NCBI RefSeq assembly: GCF_963678225.1
Contig: NZ_OY782764.1
Span: 1,679,001 to 1,743,000, forward strand
Length of the DNA stretch: 64,000 nt
Origin: an uncultured Cohaesibacter sp.
GTDB lineage: Bacteria; Pseudomonadota; Alphaproteobacteria; Rhizobiales; Cohaesibacteraceae
Reading direction: 5' to 3'
Below are positions 54,615 to 62,799 of this stretch, piece after piece. Positions within the stretch are counted from its first letter, which is position 1, and each line of letters opens with the position of its first letter. Under the pieces are notes generated by a model. It was not told the DNA's origin and searched no databases. It was given only the letters and a program-made list of their open reading frames with translations. The position numbers and the translations under genes were made by a program.

Positions 54615-55658
54615 ATGAAAGCAGCAAGTCCACATTTCAAAGTTCGTGATGCGTGGCTAAAGCTTGTCCGCGAAGAGGTGATTGATGCTGAGCAACCGAT
54701 TTTCGATTGTCATCATCACCTCTGGGACAGGCCCGAGGGCCTCTATGGTGCTGATGAACTGGCCGCAGATGTAGGGGATGGGCACGATGTGCGTGCCAGC
54801 CTCTATGTTCAGTGCAGGACAGGCTATGTGGCGCACGGACCTGAAGAAATGCGGCCTGTAGGCGAGGTGGAGACGATCCTTGACTGGAGCAAGGATCAGC
54901 CTCATTTACCGGTGGGGCTTGTCGCCTTCGCAGATCTGCAACTGGGCGCAGCCGTGCGCCCGGTGCTCAAGGCGCTCAAGGCCGCCGGCAAAGGGCGGGT
55001 TCTTGGCGTTCGCAATACGACTGCGTGGCATGCAGACCCGGCAGTCCGCTCTAACCCCAATCCTCCCCCGGATGGCCTTTTGCGCACTGACGCATTTCTT
55101 GCTGGTGCCCGCGAAGTGGCTAAAGAAGGCTTGTGCCTTGACGTCTGGGCCTATCAAAGCCAGTTGGCCGAAGTGGCTCATCTCGCTCGGGCCTTGCCCG
55201 AATTGACCATCATTGTGGACCATTGCGGCGGTCCGCTTGGCGTGGGGCCTTACCGCATTGATGATAAGACGAGCTTTGTAGCATGGCGCTCGGCTCTGGC
55301 AGAGGTTGCCGCGCTTCCCAACACCCGCATCAAGATCGGAGGCTTCGGGCTGACCGTCATCGGATATCGCTATGCTGATGAAGAGCGCCCGCCGCAATCT
55401 GAAAGGCTGGCGGCTGACTGGCGTCCGCATGTTGAGGACTGCCTGGCACTGTTTGGCTCGGAGCGCGCCATGTTTGAAAGCAATTTTCCGGTCGACAAGG
55501 GACAATTCGGTTACCGCACGCTCTGGAACGCTTTCAAGCGGCTTTCGGACGATCTCGACAGCAAAGCGAGGGACGATTTGTTCTGGCGCACCGCTGCACG
55601 ATGCTATGGCATCGACGAACGCATTTTCACGACACATACTGGGAGGAACCTGTCATGA
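54615..55658 (+). CDS. Amidohydrolase-2 family lactone hydrolase (COG3618-like)
   Basis: TIM-barrel metal hydrolase, 347 aa from ATG 54615 (AAGGA 8 nt upstream). The metal motif is FDCHHHLWD (30-38), with H203 in IVDHCGGPLG and a conserved late ESNFPVD (288-294). This group includes 2-pyrone-4,6-dicarboxylate lactonase and sugar lactonases. An RraA-family aldolase in the same operon would fit a PDC-like route (lactone, then 4-hydroxy-2-oxo acid, then pyruvate), but no hydratase is present. The stop overlaps the second TctC start (ATGA). Confidence 0.85.
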   Translation: MKAASPHFKVRDAWLKLVREEVIDAEQPIFDCHHHLWDRPEGLYGADELAADVGDGHDVRASLYVQCRTGYVAHGPEEMRPVGEVETILDWSKDQPHLPVGLVAFADLQLGAAVRPVLKALKAAGKGRVLGVRNTTAWHADPAVRSNPNPPPDGLLRTDAFLAGAREVAKEGLCLDVWAYQSQLAEVAHLARALPELTIIVDHCGGPLGVGPYRIDDKTSFVAWRSALAEVAALPNTRIKIGGFGLTVIGYRYADEERPPQSERLAADWRPHVEDCLALFGSERAMFESNFPVDKGQFGYRTLWNAFKRLSDDLDSKARDDLFWRTAARCYGIDERIFTTHTGRNLS

Positions 55659-56602
55659 AAAAGACCTTTATTGCCGCGCTCGTCGCTGCATCCACCTTTG
55701 CCTTGCCCGCGTTTGCTGAATATCCGGACAAGCCCATCCGCATTGTCGTGGGGTATTCCGCAGGAGGAGGCACCGATGTGATGGCACGCGCCGTTGCGCA
55801 ATTTTTTGAAAAGGCCCTTGGCAATGGCGCGTCGGTCGTGGTGAAAAACATGCCCGGCGCTGGTGGCCAGATCGGCTTTACCGAAGTTGCCAGTGCCGAC
55901 CCCGATGGTTACACGCTGGGAACCTTCAACCTGCCGGCAGCCCTAGCGCTCACCTATGATCGCAAAGCCGATTATGATGCTTCCAGCTTCACCTATCTGG
56001 CCAATTTCGTTAAAGACCCCAATACGGTGGTTGTTAGCAAGGAGTCTGAATTCGAGACGCTGGAGCAACTGGTCGAAGCGGCCAAAGCACAGCCCGGCTC
56101 CGTAACCATGGGGCTTTCGGCGCTGGGAGGCAACGATCATTTCTCGGCGAACATGATCGCGGATGCCACGGGCGCGGAATTTACCCTTGTGCCCTTCAAG
56201 GGCGCATCCATGGCCCGTACGGCACTGATGGGACAGCATGTGGCTGCAGGGACCATGACCCTCAGCCAGACGGTGTCTTTCCAGGATGAGCTGCGCGTTC
56301 TGGCCGTACTCTCGGATGAGCGCTCGACCTTCCGACCCGATGTGCCGACGGCCAGGGAACTTGGCTATGATGTTCAGATGTCATCCCTGCGTGGCATTGT
56401 TGCTCCCGCCGGGCTTCCTGTCGAAATCGAAGAAAAGCTGCGCAAGGCCCTGATCGATGTAAACGCCATGGAGGATTTCCAGTCCATGATGGCCAAGCAA
56501 GGCAACCCGATTTCTTTCATCGCGGGAGAGGATTTTGAAGCAACAGCCAAGCAGCAGGATGGCGTTGCACGGAGCATTTGGGAAAAAACCCCTTGGAAAT
56601 AA
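55655..56602 (+). CDS. Tripartite tricarboxylate transporter binding protein (TctC/Bug), second copy
   Basis: 315 aa from ATG 55655, which overlaps the hydrolase stop. It has a signal peptide ending at ALPAFAEYPD and is plainly a paralogue of the copy at 51622: GYSAGGGTDVMAR, KNMPGA-GQIG, DRKADYDASSFTYLAN and the WEKTPWK/WEESPWR end are shared. It lacks its own TctB or TctA, so it either shares the permease or acts as a sensor receptor. Confidence 0.93.
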   Translation: MKKTFIAALVAASTFALPAFAEYPDKPIRIVVGYSAGGGTDVMARAVAQFFEKALGNGASVVVKNMPGAGGQIGFTEVASADPDGYTLGTFNLPAALALTYDRKADYDASSFTYLANFVKDPNTVVVSKESEFETLEQLVEAAKAQPGSVTMGLSALGGNDHFSANMIADATGAEFTLVPFKGASMARTALMGQHVAAGTMTLSQTVSFQDELRVLAVLSDERSTFRPDVPTARELGYDVQMSSLRGIVAPAGLPVEIEEKLRKALIDVNAMEDFQSMMAKQGNPISFIAGEDFEATAKQQDGVARSIWEKTPWK

Positions 56603-56611
56603 TAAGCTTTT

Positions 56612-56635
56612 GGCGCACTGGTCATCTGGTGCGCC
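56612..56635 (+). other. Hairpin behind the second TctC gene
   Basis: GGCGCAC and GTGCGCC form a 7-bp stem, extended by inner pairs, 9 nt after the stop. No T-run follows, so it may stabilise the upstream mRNA rather than end it. Confidence 0.5.
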
Positions 56636-56687
56636 GTTCGCCATTGTCGGAGGAGGAGAACTTCGGCGTCACTAGGAGGAGAAAAAC

Positions 56688-57662
56688 ATGTTAAAGAAAA
56701 CAATCAGTGCGGCCGCGATATTGCTGGCGGCAACCAGTCTTGGCCAAGCGCGCGAACTGACCGGATATACCTATTCAGCCGTATCAACAACCGCTGCCGT
56801 CAAGGGCATGACCCGGATCAGCGAACGGATTGCGGAAGAAACCGGTGGCGATCTGACAATCAAGGTGCATCTGGGCAAGACCCTGCAGATTGCGTCCTCT
56901 GACATCACGCAGGCTGTGGGCGACGGCATTGTGGATTTCGCTGCGGACTATTTCTTTTCGGGCAATGTGCCCATTGCGCGCGTGCTCAACCTGCCTATGC
57001 TGATCGAAAATGACGATGAATGGAACAAGGCCTACGCGGCGATGGAACCCATTCTTGAGGAATCCTTTGCGCAGCAGGGCGTCAAGCTACTCGGAGGGTA
57101 TCGCTATCCACAGCAGATCATTTTCGCAACGTTTGAAATCAACAGCCTAGCCGATCTAAGTGGCCACAAAATTCGCGTAACATCGCCTGAGCAGGGCAAG
57201 TTCATCGAAGAATTCGACGGTGCTCCGATTACGCTGTCCGGTAGCGAAGTGCCGACGTCTCTGGAACGTGGTGTTATCGAAGGCGTGCTCACAGCAAGCG
57301 CCGGTGGCGCCAAGAAATGGCACGAATTCCTGCCATACAACTATCGCTTCCCGGTGAACTACGGCAACTCCATGATCATCGCCAATAGCGATATTTTTGC
57401 CGATCTTGAAGAAGACCAGCAGAAGGCTCTGGCTGCAATCGTCAAGGAAGAAGGCAAAAAGATCACGGCCGAATTCCTGCAGGATGAGGAAAAGCAGAAA
57501 GCTTCCCAACAGGAAGCGGGCATGACCATTGTGCCTGCCAAGGATAGCGACGCAGCGATGGCGCGCGAAAAGCTTGCCCCCTTCTGGGCCGAATGGGCAG
57601 AACAGAATGGCCCTGACTATGTAGAGGCTCTGAAGCTCGTTCGCGAAGCAATCGGTAAATAG
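56688..57662 (+). CDS. TRAP substrate-binding protein (DctP family), acid/lactone operon
   Basis: Periplasmic receptor, 324 aa, signal peptide ending near LGQARELTG. GHKIRVTSPEQGKFIEEF carries the conserved ligand arginine; GVIEGVLTASAGGAKKW follows. Strong ribosome site GGAGGAG. The permease genes follow after 2 nt, with no hairpin, unlike the other binding-protein genes in this window. Confidence 0.92.
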   Translation: MLKKTISAAAILLAATSLGQARELTGYTYSAVSTTAAVKGMTRISERIAEETGGDLTIKVHLGKTLQIASSDITQAVGDGIVDFAADYFFSGNVPIARVLNLPMLIENDDEWNKAYAAMEPILEESFAQQGVKLLGGYRYPQQIIFATFEINSLADLSGHKIRVTSPEQGKFIEEFDGAPITLSGSEVPTSLERGVIEGVLTASAGGAKKWHEFLPYNYRFPVNYGNSMIIANSDIFADLEEDQQKALAAIVKEEGKKITAEFLQDEEKQKASQQEAGMTIVPAKDSDAAMAREKLAPFWAEWAEQNGPDYVEALKLVREAIGK

Positions 57663-57664
57663 CC

Positions 57665-58183
57665 ATGGCAGGAAACAATTCCACAGGGCCGGCCTCGGCT
57701 GGCCCTGTTTTCGACTTCATCGCCAGCCTGACAAAATGGGCAACCGGTCTCGTCCTGTGTGCTATGGTTCTGCTTGTCTTCAGTGAAACCGTCTTGCGCG
57801 GACTGGCCAATTACTCTTTGGGCTTTGTGGAAGAGGTGACCGGTTATTTTGTTGTGACGCTCACCTTCCTTGGGGCCGCTCTGGCTTTGCGGGCCGAGGC
57901 GCTGTTTCAGGTGCACTTCCTGTTTGATGCAGTCCCCGACCATGTGCAGGTCTGGCTGAAACGCCTGTTCGTTGTTGCCTCCCTGATCGTCTGCGTCATT
58001 CTGGCGCTCAAGACCCATGATCTGGTGCTCAGCTCCTTTGGCCGTGGCAAGTTTGCGCCAACCGTTTTGCGCACGCCGCTCTGGATTCCTCAGATGATCA
58101 TGCCGATCGGTTTTTCGCTGATTGGGATCTTCCTGCTTGAGAAACTGCTCCTGTGCGGGCGCAAGAAAGAGGAGCAGAGCTGA
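57665..58183 (+). CDS. TRAP small permease (DctQ family), acid/lactone operon
   Basis: Four-helix membrane subunit, 172 aa. LANYSLGFVEEVTGYFVVTL is the DctQ core. It sits between the receptor gene (2-nt gap) and the large permease, whose start overlaps its stop (TGATG). Confidence 0.9.
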   Translation: MAGNNSTGPASAGPVFDFIASLTKWATGLVLCAMVLLVFSETVLRGLANYSLGFVEEVTGYFVVTLTFLGAALALRAEALFQVHFLFDAVPDHVQVWLKRLFVVASLIVCVILALKTHDLVLSSFGRGKFAPTVLRTPLWIPQMIMPIGFSLIGIFLLEKLLLCGRKKEEQS

Positions 58184-59475
58184 TGGAAGCCATTCTCGCA
58201 TTCGGATTGTTGATCGGTCTCATTCTCGGCGGCATGTGGGTTCAGTTTGCCGTTGCCGGTGCCGGTCTCTTCTATATCTGGCTCCTCAAGGGCTTCTGGG
58301 GGTGGAAGGCCCTCGGCATCGTCAGTTGGGGCGCAGCAAACAGCTTCACAATTGCGGCTATTCCCCTCTTTGTCCTGATGGCTGAAATTCTGCTTTGCTC
58401 CGGCCTCAGCACACGCCTGTATAATGGGGTAGCCCCTTTCATGCGGCGTTTGCCCGGTGGGCTGCTGCATACAAATATTGCCGGAAGTGGCATCTTTGCG
58501 GCCATCTCGGGCGGCAGTGCGCCCACGGCTGCTGCCATGTCTACGGTTGCTCTGCCCGAGTTGTCGGCAAGAGGCTATGACAAGCGACTGGTTGCCGGAT
58601 CGCTTGCCGCAGGCGGTACGCTGGGCATTCTGATCCCGCCCTCGATTACGATGATCATCTATTCGACTTTTACCGACACGTCGATTGCTCGCCTGTTTGC
58701 TGCGGGGCTGATCCCCGGCATTGTGCTTGCGGCACTCTATATGAGCTTTATCATCGCGCGCGTTCTGATCAATCCCAAGCTCGCCCCCAAGGTAACCGAA
58801 AAAGCGTCTACGGCAGAGATTTTCCGTTCGCTGCTGGATATTTTCCCCTTCCTGCTGCTTATCTTTATCGTGCTTGGCAGCATTTATGGCGGACTGGCCA
58901 CGCCAACTGAAGCCGGGGCTGTCGGGGTTATCGGAGCGACATTGATTGCGGCAATCTATGGCAAGCTCAGCCGCGCCTTGCTGGCCACGGCAATCAAGCG
59001 CACGGTGACGATGAGTGGCAACATCCTGTTCATCGTCTTCTGCTCCATGATCTTTGCCTATGCCACGGCGCTGTCCGGCATTGGCGAGCATCTCGTAGCT
59101 GTGCTGGAAGATGCCAACGTATCCCGCTTTGCCTTCCTGTTGATCATCATGGTTCTGTTTGCGGTTCTGGGCTGCTTCATGGAAGGCCTTGGCATGATCG
59201 CAATCATTGTACCGGTCATCTATCCCGCGCTTCAGGCTCTGGGCATCGACCCGATCTGGTTTGGTGTGTTCGTGGTTATCCTCGTTGAGCTTGGCCAGAT
59301 AACGCCGCCTCTGGGGGTTATCCTGTTTGTGGTGGCCAGTTCGTCCAAGAATGTGAAGGTTGAAGATGTGATCCTTGGAACGATCCCCTTCTTCAGCATC
59401 ATTCTGGCGTTTCTCATCTTGCTGATCGCCTTCCCGCAGATCGTGCTCTATCTTCCTTCTCTGACATTGGGATGA
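58183..59475 (+). CDS. TRAP large permease (DctM family), acid/lactone operon
   Basis: Channel subunit, 430 aa from ATG 58183 (the frame is open 10 codons further upstream, but the overlap start fits the family). ISGGSAPTAAAMSTVALPEL, GILIPPSITMIIYSTF and the late ITPPLGVILFVVASSS are DctM landmarks. It overlaps the next gene by 4 bp (ATGA). Confidence 0.93.
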   Translation: MEAILAFGLLIGLILGGMWVQFAVAGAGLFYIWLLKGFWGWKALGIVSWGAANSFTIAAIPLFVLMAEILLCSGLSTRLYNGVAPFMRRLPGGLLHTNIAGSGIFAAISGGSAPTAAAMSTVALPELSARGYDKRLVAGSLAAGGTLGILIPPSITMIIYSTFTDTSIARLFAAGLIPGIVLAALYMSFIIARVLINPKLAPKVTEKASTAEIFRSLLDIFPFLLLIFIVLGSIYGGLATPTEAGAVGVIGATLIAAIYGKLSRALLATAIKRTVTMSGNILFIVFCSMIFAYATALSGIGEHLVAVLEDANVSRFAFLLIIMVLFAVLGCFMEGLGMIAIIVPVIYPALQALGIDPIWFGVFVVILVELGQITPPLGVILFVVASSSKNVKVEDVILGTIPFFSIILAFLILLIAFPQIVLYLPSLTLG

Positions 59476-60428
59476 GTGAAATGAACTCTATTTTTCCCGA
59501 ACCGGTGGTCGTTGAGGCCGAGATTTTTACAGAACTCCCCGCAGACCTCCGCCGCCCCGGCGTTCCCTCCTACTGGGCATCCCGCAACAAGCGCGGCGCC
59601 ACGGTGGACAGCTTTATCGAAGGGCCGTCCTTTGATCGCGACGGCAATCTCTGGTTCGTCGATATTCCGTTTGGTCGGATTTTTCGTGCCGATCCTTCGG
59701 GGGCAATCACCCAGATGGCCGAATTTGATGGCCAGCCCAACGGATTGAAGATCCACAAGGATGGCCGGATCTTTATCGCCGACTATCAGAATGGCATCCT
59801 CAATCTCGATCCCGCAACGGGCGCCGTGACGTCTGCTTTGAAGGATTGTGATACCGAAGGCTTCAAGGGGTGCAATGACTTGCATTTTGGCCGTGATGGA
59901 GCCCTCTATTTCACCGACCAGGGACAGACCGGTCTGCAAGATCCGACAGGCAAGGTCTATCGCTGGATGCCTGATACCGACTTCCTTACCTGCCTTATTG
60001 ACAAAGTCCCCAGCCCCAACGGTTTGGTGCTCGATCAGAATGAGCACACGCTCTATCTGGCGGTGACCCGTGCCAATGCCGTCTGGCGATTGCCACTTTC
60101 TCCTAGCGGCCGCGTCAATAAGGCAGGACTTTTCCTTCAGTTTTCTGGTGGGCGTGCCGGGCCTGACGGTTTGGCTTTGACAGCGCAGAATGGTGTCGTT
60201 GTTTGCCAAACGGGGCTCGGCCTTGTCTGGGTACATGATGCGCTCGGGCGCCCGATTGCAGTGGTGCGCTCACCGCGCGGTCTAGGCACGACCAATTGCG
60301 CCTTCGGAGGAGAAGGAAACCGGACGCTCTATATGACGGAATCCGATTCCGGCACCATCCTAAAAGCCGAATTCCCTGAGGAACTGGGCATCTCCGGCGA
60401 ACCCATGTTCGCCCATGCCGCGCTCTGA
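59472..60428 (+). CDS. SMP-30/gluconolactonase family lactonase
   Basis: Six-bladed propeller lactonase, 318 aa. The single-metal ligands are in place: E50 in EGP, N135 in CNDLHF, N183 in SPNGL and D232 in GPDGLAL. No signal peptide, so it acts in the cytosol on a lactone made or imported by this operon. It is the second lactone hydrolase in the unit besides the gene at 54615. Last gene of the operon, with a long hairpin just downstream. Confidence 0.92.
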   Translation: MSEMNSIFPEPVVVEAEIFTELPADLRRPGVPSYWASRNKRGATVDSFIEGPSFDRDGNLWFVDIPFGRIFRADPSGAITQMAEFDGQPNGLKIHKDGRIFIADYQNGILNLDPATGAVTSALKDCDTEGFKGCNDLHFGRDGALYFTDQGQTGLQDPTGKVYRWMPDTDFLTCLIDKVPSPNGLVLDQNEHTLYLAVTRANAVWRLPLSPSGRVNKAGLFLQFSGGRAGPDGLALTAQNGVVVCQTGLGLVWVHDALGRPIAVVRSPRGLGTTNCAFGGEGNRTLYMTESDSGTILKAEFPEELGISGEPMFAHAAL

Positions 60429-60435
60429 ATTCATG

Positions 60436-60476
60436 GCAAACACCTGCGCACGGGGCCTCGCGCAGGTGTTTGCTTT
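60436..60476 (+). terminator. Terminator of the acid/lactone operon
   Basis: GCAAACACCTGCGC and GCGCAGGTGTTTGC form a perfect 14-bp stem with a 10-nt loop, then TTT. It fills most of the 46-nt gap between two converging genes; the T-tail is short, but the stem is the longest uninterrupted one in the window. Confidence 0.8.
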
Positions 60477-61467
60477 ACCAATAGGGGCGCGAAATGCGGA
60501 CCTTTTCATAAACAGGAAAAATCGCCCGATCCTGCAGCTTTATCCTGGCCAGCTGGTTGCGCTGCATGGGCTTGAAACTATTCTGGAATTCTTTCGGTAA
60601 CGCATCGGACAACGGCAAGATGGAATCGATCACTCCGGACACATTGCTGCGCCCGTTTGATACGTCCACCTCCATGCCAGGCTCAATGGAAAACAGATAG
60701 CGGCGTGGCAAATACATCAGAATATAGGCCTCACCCGCATAGATCGATAGCATCGGGTCTCCCGTGCGATAGACGGCTCCCGGGGAGGGCACTTCCGTGC
60801 CAATCGTGCCCGATACGGACGCCGTGATCATGCCATCGGAATAATGGGCCTTTAGCTTTTCCAGAGCCACGGCCGCATCCTTGCGGGCTGCTTCCAACAT
60901 CCCTATCTGCCCGGAGAGCATATCCAGATCCACGGTGAGCTGAACCAGATGGGAGCTTGCGTCAAAGCTGGATTTGAGAATTTCCTCGTATCGGGATGTC
61001 GTCAGGTTTCCTTTGCGTTGCAGGTCATCGACCACGCCGAGCAGCTTTGTGGTCTGGGCTTCCCTCTGCTTGGCAAGCGGCAACAGACGATTGGCAATCT
61101 GCATGCGCAACTTGAACTCCGCCGCCCGCTGCGTCAGGTCTGCCTGCTGGGTGGAAAGATCCGCAAGGCGCTCGAGCTGCTCGGAGGATTCGATATGCAT
61201 CAGCACATCACCCTTGTTGACCGTCTGACCTTCCTCAACGAATATTTCCTCTACCCGCGAGGTGTGGCTGGCTGCCAGAATTGCCTTGTCCCGCAACACA
61301 AGACCATCGCCCCGCAACATGATCAGGTCACCCCACATGTAGTTTGCCAGGCTGGCTGCCAGGACGATGAGAATAGACAGATAGATATAGCGGCCATAGG
61401 AGGTTGAATGGCTTCTTTTCTGATTGGCCAGATTGTCTGACCGGGGGCGCTTTTTAAGGCTGCGCAT
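60475..61467 (-). CDS. HlyD-like periplasmic adaptor (envelope/exopolysaccharide cluster)
   Basis: 330 aa with one N-terminal membrane helix (about residues 26-46), a lipoyl half-motif VEEIFVEEGQTVNKGDVLMH, a coiled-coil hairpin (about 95-215) and the return ASVSGTIGTEVPSPGAVYRTG. GGGAGG lies 8 nt before ATG 61467. It is the last gene of a minus-strand run with a membrane glycosyltransferase, an arrangement seen for Alg44-like or other polysaccharide-export adaptors. No PilZ domain is visible. Confidence 0.85.
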   Translation of the reverse strand: MRSLKKRPRSDNLANQKRSHSTSYGRYIYLSILIVLAASLANYMWGDLIMLRGDGLVLRDKAILAASHTSRVEEIFVEEGQTVNKGDVLMHIESSEQLERLADLSTQQADLTQRAAEFKLRMQIANRLLPLAKQREAQTTKLLGVVDDLQRKGNLTTSRYEEILKSSFDASSHLVQLTVDLDMLSGQIGMLEAARKDAAVALEKLKAHYSDGMITASVSGTIGTEVPSPGAVYRTGDPMLSIYAGEAYILMYLPRRYLFSIEPGMEVDVSNGRSNVSGVIDSILPLSDALPKEFQNSFKPMQRNQLARIKLQDRAIFPVYEKVRISRPYW

Positions 61468-61533
61468 GGGGGACGCCTCCCTTCTTGGAATTTGTGCCCT
61501 TGTGCTGGGGTGTCATACAAAGATGCGGGGTCA

Positions 61534-62799
61534 TCATTCCCTCACCTTGTGCACCTTATCGGGCACGTAATTGTCTTGATAGGAGCTGCGAAAGACCCAC
61601 TCTTGGCCATAGGCCAGAAGCCGGACAAAGCGCAGGAAGTTGTTAAAGAACAGACTGTATCCCAACAGATAGGGAACCAGTGGCAAAGCCTGAGCCTTGG
61701 GGGTGGCCCAAGCCGCTAACAGGAACAGAACAAAGTCGATCAGCATCAAACCACATTGCGCCCCCAGCAGAATGGGAACCGCCAGATCGCCATAAGAGGC
61801 AAACAGCCAGAGAAAATAGAAAGGCAGTGCGAGGGCTGCGACCACGTTGAGTAGCAGAAATTCCATTTCGTGGAACAATTCCAGTGGCTTGAAGCTTCGT
61901 GAGAAGGGATTCATCAATGCCCCGTGCTTGCGATAGCGCAGGCGAATGGCGTCGCGTTCCCAGCGGAAGCGCTGCTTGACGAGAGCCCGTGCCGAATTGG
62001 GTGGGTCCGTGTAGCAAATGGCTTCATGGGCAAAGCCGATGGCCCATTCTGCCTTGCGCAGGCGCAGGGTCACATCCAGATCTTCCCCGCCGCCGGCATC
62101 CAACCCGCCAACGGATCCGATGGCACTTTTGCGAAAGGCACTGAAGGCTCCGGACGCGCAGGAAACCAGTCCAACCATATCCTGAGCACGCTTGCCCAGC
62201 GAGATGCTGACCAGATATTCAATCGCCTGAAAGCTCGTCCACAAACTGCGCTCCTGATGGCGAATAAGAATATTTCCCGCTACGGCGCCTATATCGGGGG
62301 AAGAGAAGGGGGATACAATTTCCTTGAGGGCGTGGCGATCAAAGGAGCAATCACAATCGACATTGACCACGACATCGCCGGAGCTGAGCTGCTCGGCCAG
62401 ATTGACCGCCGCTGCCTTGCCCGCACGCAAGTCGGTGCTATGCACCTTCTGAACCAGCCCTTCCCGCTGCAAAGTGCGCAACACCCGCACCATGCCATCG
62501 GTTGAGCCGTCGCTGACAACGACGATTTCATCGGGTTTTCTACTCTGCTCCCAAAGACTGCGCACGCAGCGTTCAACCGCTTTCTCTTCATTGTGCCCCG
62601 CGATGATAACGGAGAGGCGTCCCTTCCATGTGAGCGGGCCGCTGGAGCGGATGCGGCCACGAATGAAGAGAGCAGCCACCAGAAAGGCGACCCCGTAGCG
62701 AGGTATTTCAAACAGCAGGACAAACCAGTAGAGCGTGATAAGCCCTGCCGGTGACTGTGCCGTAAGGAAATCAAAGCCCTCAACCAGATGACTGATCAT
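61534..62799 (-). CDS. Processive family-2 glycosyltransferase, membrane-bound
   Basis: 421 aa: N-terminal membrane helices (15-45), a cytosolic GT-A domain and C-terminal helices (about 310-400). The D, D, D, QxxRW pattern of polysaccharide synthases is complete: SDGSTD (D97), VDCD (148-150), GGGEDLD (ED at 239-240) and QRFRW (276-280). It likely polymerises a sugar and passes it across the inner membrane; the sugar is unknown. The start overlaps the stop of the upstream zinc-ribbon gene (ATGA). Confidence 0.93.
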   Translation of the reverse strand: MISHLVEGFDFLTAQSPAGLITLYWFVLLFEIPRYGVAFLVAALFIRGRIRSSGPLTWKGRLSVIIAGHNEEKAVERCVRSLWEQSRKPDEIVVVSDGSTDGMVRVLRTLQREGLVQKVHSTDLRAGKAAAVNLAEQLSSGDVVVNVDCDCSFDRHALKEIVSPFSSPDIGAVAGNILIRHQERSLWTSFQAIEYLVSISLGKRAQDMVGLVSCASGAFSAFRKSAIGSVGGLDAGGGEDLDVTLRLRKAEWAIGFAHEAICYTDPPNSARALVKQRFRWERDAIRLRYRKHGALMNPFSRSFKPLELFHEMEFLLLNVVAALALPFYFLWLFASYGDLAVPILLGAQCGLMLIDFVLFLLAAWATPKAQALPLVPYLLGYSLFFNNFLRFVRLLAYGQEWVFRSSYQDNYVPDKVHKVRE

